DNA of 9,037 nucleotides from Treponema sp. (GTDB taxonomy: Bacteria > Spirochaetota > Spirochaetia > Treponematales > Breznakiellaceae). The notes under the pieces are model-generated. The model was given only the letters and a program-made list of their open reading frames with translations, was not told where the DNA came from and made no database searches. Where the stretch lies: assembly GCA_031256115.1 (NCBI GenBank), contig JAIRRF010000326.1, positions 1 through 9,037 on the forward strand, read 5' to 3'. How positions within the stretch are numbered: position 1 is the stretch's first letter; every line of letters begins with the position of its first letter. Positions 7,004-9,037 of the stretch are shown here, piece by piece. Made by a program: the position numbers and the translations under genes.

Positions 7004-7032
7004 AACGTAGACAGAGCCGGAATTATTGTCAA
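7004..7032 (-). promoter_or_regulatory. Candidate promoter for the lipoprotein-nnr operon
   Basis: A perfect TTGACA (minus strand, 7032-7027) is followed by a 17-bp spacer and TACGTT (7009-7004), which keeps the key T1, A2 and T6 of a -10 box. The expected transcription start falls at about 6998-6996, on the tandem ATGs, so the message would have almost no leader. That agrees with the missing Shine-Dalgarno site. Confidence 0.5.
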
Positions 7033-7084
7033 TGGCATACAGCAGCACCGGTCTTGCGGCGATCTGGGCAAAACGTTACAGTAT

Positions 7085-7090
7085 TATAAT
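7085..7090 (+). promoter_or_regulatory. Candidate -10 box for secA
   Basis: A perfect TATAAT lies within ATTATAAT (7083-7090), 82 bases before the secA ATG. Nothing close to TTGACA stands 16-18 bp upstream (ATCTGG at 17 bp), so the -35 is weak. Because ATTATAAT is its own reverse complement, the same bases also read as a -10 on the minus strand. The predicted start near 7097 gives a leader of about 75 nt that contains the hairpin at 7132-7165. Confidence 0.4.
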
Positions 7091-7131
7091 GCGTCCCTTT
7101 GGGCCGCGTGTGTAAGGAATAATTTTTTAGC

Positions 7132-7165
7132 GCCGCCATCGCCAATGATGGTTGGCGAAGGCGGC
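7132..7165 (+). promoter_or_regulatory. Strong leader hairpin just before the secA start
   Basis: GCCGCCATCGCCAA (7132-7145) pairs with TTGGCGAAGGCGGC (7152-7165) over 14 positions with one A-A mismatch (7138/7159) around a 6-nt loop. The only SD-like bases for secA (GAAGG, 7157-7161) lie in the descending arm, and the ATG begins 6 nt after the stem. No T tract follows on either strand, so it does not look like an intrinsic terminator. It may control secA translation or be a dispersed palindromic repeat. Confidence 0.6.
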
Positions 7166-7171
7166 TTGCAC

Positions 7172-9037
7172 ATGCTCGAGAAATTTGTAAAAGCCCTTTT
7201 TGGTTCCCAGCATGAGCGGGACCTAAAGAAGCTGCTTCCAATATTGCATCAGGTAAACGAAAAAGAAATCTGGGCAGCTTCGCTTTCTACCGAAAGTTTT
7301 CCCCAAATAACCGGACAATTCCGGCAGCGCCATGAAGACGGAGAAAGTCTGGAATCCCTTCTGCCGGAAGCCTTTGCAATAGCCCGGGAAGCAAGCCGGC
7401 GAATGCTTGGGGAGCGGCCCTACGATGTCCAGGTACTGGGATCCATCGTCCTTCACCAGGGAAAAATCGTGGAAATGAAAACCGGCGAAGGCAAAACCCT
7501 TATGAGCGTTGCCGCGGCCTACCTTAACGCCATTGCCGGTAAAGGAGTTCACATTGTTACGGTAAACGATTACCTGGCAGGACGGGATGCGGACTGGATG
7601 CGGCCCGTCTTCAGCGCACTGGGGATCAGCGTGGGAACCATCCTTTCGGACATGGACAACGAACGCCGGAAAATTAATTATGCCTGCGATATTACCTACG
7701 GAACCAATAACGAATTTGGCTTTGACTATCTCCGGGATAATATGCTTTGGGAACTGAACCGGCGGGTACAGCGGGGACATCCCTTCTGTATCGTCGATGA
7801 AATTGACTCAATTCTTATCGATGAGGCCAGGACGCCGCTTATTATTTCCGGCGCCGCCGAGGATGACACTTACAAATACGCGGAAGTGGACAGACTCTTA
7901 TCATCCCTTGAAGAAATCCAAAAAAAAGCAAACGGCGAATATCCCGATGAAACCCGGGGAGAAGAAATTACCGGGGATTACAAACTAAACGAAAAAAACA
8001 AAAACATTTCCTTTTCCAATGCGGGGCTTGCCAAGATAGAAGGAATACTTCAAAAGCGGGGCCTTATCAAGAGCGCCATTGTGGATGAAGAGAATTTTGA
8101 ATTTATCCATTATTTTACACAGGCCCTGCGGGCCCATAAACTTTTTCATCTCGATGTGGACTATGTGGTTCAGGACGGACAGGTCCAAATCGTTGATGAA
8201 TTTACCGGCCGGATCCTCCACGGACGCCGTTATTCTGACGGCCTCCACCAGGCCATCGAAGCAAAGGAACGGATTAAAATTGCCCAGCGAAACCGTACCC
8301 TGGCGACTATCACTTTTCAGAACTACTTTAGAATGTACGAAAAGATCTCCGGTATGACCGGCACCGCCGACACTGAAGCGGTTGAGTTCAGTAAAATCTA
8401 CAAACTAGAGGTGGTGGTAATCCCCACCAACCTGCCAGTGGTCCGCGACGATGAAAACGACGTAGTTTACCTGAACGAAACGGATAAATACAAGGCCCTT
8501 TGCGATGAAATAGAAGGTGCCTATAAAAAGGGCCAGCCCATGCTGGTAGGTACCGTATCTATCGAAAAGTCTGAAAAAGTGTCCGCCTTTCTTACCAGGA
8601 GGGGTATACGCCACGAGGTGCTTAACGCCAAGAACCATGCCCGGGAAGCGTCGATCATCGCCGAAGCGGGAAGCAAGGGTGCGGTTACCATCGCCACCAA
8701 CATGGCAGGCCGCGGCACGGATATCAAACTGGGCGGCAATCCGGAACATCGTGCCCGCAAACGGGCCGGAACAGAGGCCGCCGCGGATGTTTATGCCCAG
8801 GTCTATGCGGCGGAATATGAAAAGTGGAAAGCCGATTACGAGGAAGTAAAATCCCTGGGGGGCCTTTATGTAATCGGCACAGAGCGGCACGAAAGCCGGC
8901 GTATTGACAATCAGCTCCGGGGCCGGTCAGGCCGTCAGGGAGACCCGGGGCGTTCCAAGTTTTTTATTTCCATGGATGATGATCTTATGCGGCTCTTCGG
9001 CGGTGAAAATATCAAGGTGATCATGGCAAAAATGGGC
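7172..9037 (+). CDS. secA: Protein translocase ATPase subunit SecA (3' partial)
   Basis: The first 622 residues of SecA, the ATPase that drives unfolded preproteins through SecYEG. The frame runs to the last base of the window with no stop. Visible landmarks are the N-terminus MLEKFVKALFG, Walker A MKTGEGKT (102-109), TYGTNNEFGFDYLRDNM (175-191), the Walker B/DEAD segment VDEIDSILIDEARTP (208-222), GMTGTA (394-399), NMAGRGTDIKLGG (510-522) and the arginine-finger segment RRIDNQLRGRSGRQGDPG (576-593) in the second nucleotide-binding domain. The helical wing, scaffold end and C-terminal zinc motif lie beyond the window. ATG 7172 is chosen because it matches the family N-terminus. In-frame ATGs at 7145 and 7148 and TTG 7166 would add residues of no family match and lie within the hairpin. 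The ribosome site is weak (GAAGG, 10 nt away). It is divergent from the lipoprotein operon. No defect is seen in the visible part. Confidence 0.97.
   Translation, partial: MLEKFVKALFGSQHERDLKKLLPILHQVNEKEIWAASLSTESFPQITGQFRQRHEDGESLESLLPEAFAIAREASRRMLGERPYDVQVLGSIVLHQGKIVEMKTGEGKTLMSVAAAYLNAIAGKGVHIVTVNDYLAGRDADWMRPVFSALGISVGTILSDMDNERRKINYACDITYGTNNEFGFDYLRDNMLWELNRRVQRGHPFCIVDEIDSILIDEARTPLIISGAAEDDTYKYAEVDRLLSSLEEIQKKANGEYPDETRGEEITGDYKLNEKNKNISFSNAGLAKIEGILQKRGLIKSAIVDEENFEFIHYFTQALRAHKLFHLDVDYVVQDGQVQIVDEFTGRILHGRRYSDGLHQAIEAKERIKIAQRNRTLATITFQNYFRMYEKISGMTGTADTEAVEFSKIYKLEVVVIPTNLPVVRDDENDVVYLNETDKYKALCDEIEGAYKKGQPMLVGTVSIEKSEKVSAFLTRRGIRHEVLNAKNHAREASIIAEAGSKGAVTIATNMAGRGTDIKLGGNPEHRARKRAGTEAAADVYAQVYAAEYEKWKADYEEVKSLGGLYVIGTERHESRRIDNQLRGRSGRQGDPGRSKFFISMDDDLMRLFGGENIKVIMAKMG

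Noticed and set aside
7029..7071. N-terminal extension of the lipoprotein (MPRSPQDRCCCMPL...).
   Set aside because: The signal peptide and lipobox start properly at the ATG pair 6999/6996, and the extension would bury them.
7089..7115. An 8-codon ORF (MRPFGPRV) upstream of secA that might be a SecM-like leader peptide.
   Set aside because: Its ATG uses the last bases of the TATAAT box, so the predicted transcript starts after it; it has no ribosome site and no SecM-type arrest sequence.
7121..7165. A rho-independent terminator from the inverted repeat at 7132-7165 with the neighbouring T6 run.
   Set aside because: The T run lies before the hairpin on the plus strand and would be an A run after it on the minus strand, so neither direction has a T tract in the terminator position.
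7223..7780. Minus-strand ORF of 185 residues opposite secA, and similar long antisense ORFs at 1285-1755 and 8405-8890.
   Set aside because: They lie wholly opposite strongly conserved secA or AOR coding sequence and show no recognisable protein features; they are shadow frames.

Overview
The window looks like a spirochaete chromosome, most likely a Treponema of the moderate-GC, termite-gut type. This is inference. It rests on the spirochaete-style lipoprotein at 5809-6999 with its relaxed lipobox, on two membrane proteins I can only place as Treponema-like unknowns, and on an overall base composition near 50% GC by eye. No 16S or other marker gene is present to confirm it.

Left block, + strand (1-3062): three tightly packed genes for tungsten-type aldehyde/acid/alcohol redox chemistry. 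The first (5' end outside the window) is the C-terminal part of an iron-containing alcohol dehydrogenase fused to a ferredoxin tail with four [4Fe-4S] motifs. Its stop overlaps the start of an aldehyde:ferredoxin oxidoreductase (AOR), and one base after the AOR stop a MoaD/ThiS-like sulfur carrier begins. Together they suggest a dedicated alcohol-aldehyde-carboxylate module: the dehydrogenase links alcohol and aldehyde, AOR links aldehyde and acid, the polyferredoxin tail carries low-potential electrons, and the MoaD-like protein may supply sulfur for the AOR pterin cofactor.

Middle block, - strand (6999 down to 3080): a probable four-gene operon. The order is lipoprotein, then nnr (NAD(P)HX epimerase/dehydratase repair enzyme), then a single-pass membrane protein, then a small four-helix membrane protein. 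The first three are linked by TAATG or 8-nt overlaps. The last has no good start codon, and its frame stays open back into the preceding gene, where an A8 run lies in the right register for a -1 slip. This block converges on the AOR block with only 17 bases between stop codons and no visible terminator.

Right block, + strand (7172-9037): the first 622 residues of SecA, running off the window. The 172-bp divergent region 7000-7171 holds promoter-like elements for both directions and a strong inverted repeat just before the secA start that would cover its weak Shine-Dalgarno sequence. It is the largest gene-free stretch in the window. I saw no tRNA, rRNA, CRISPR array, insertion sequence or phage gene.
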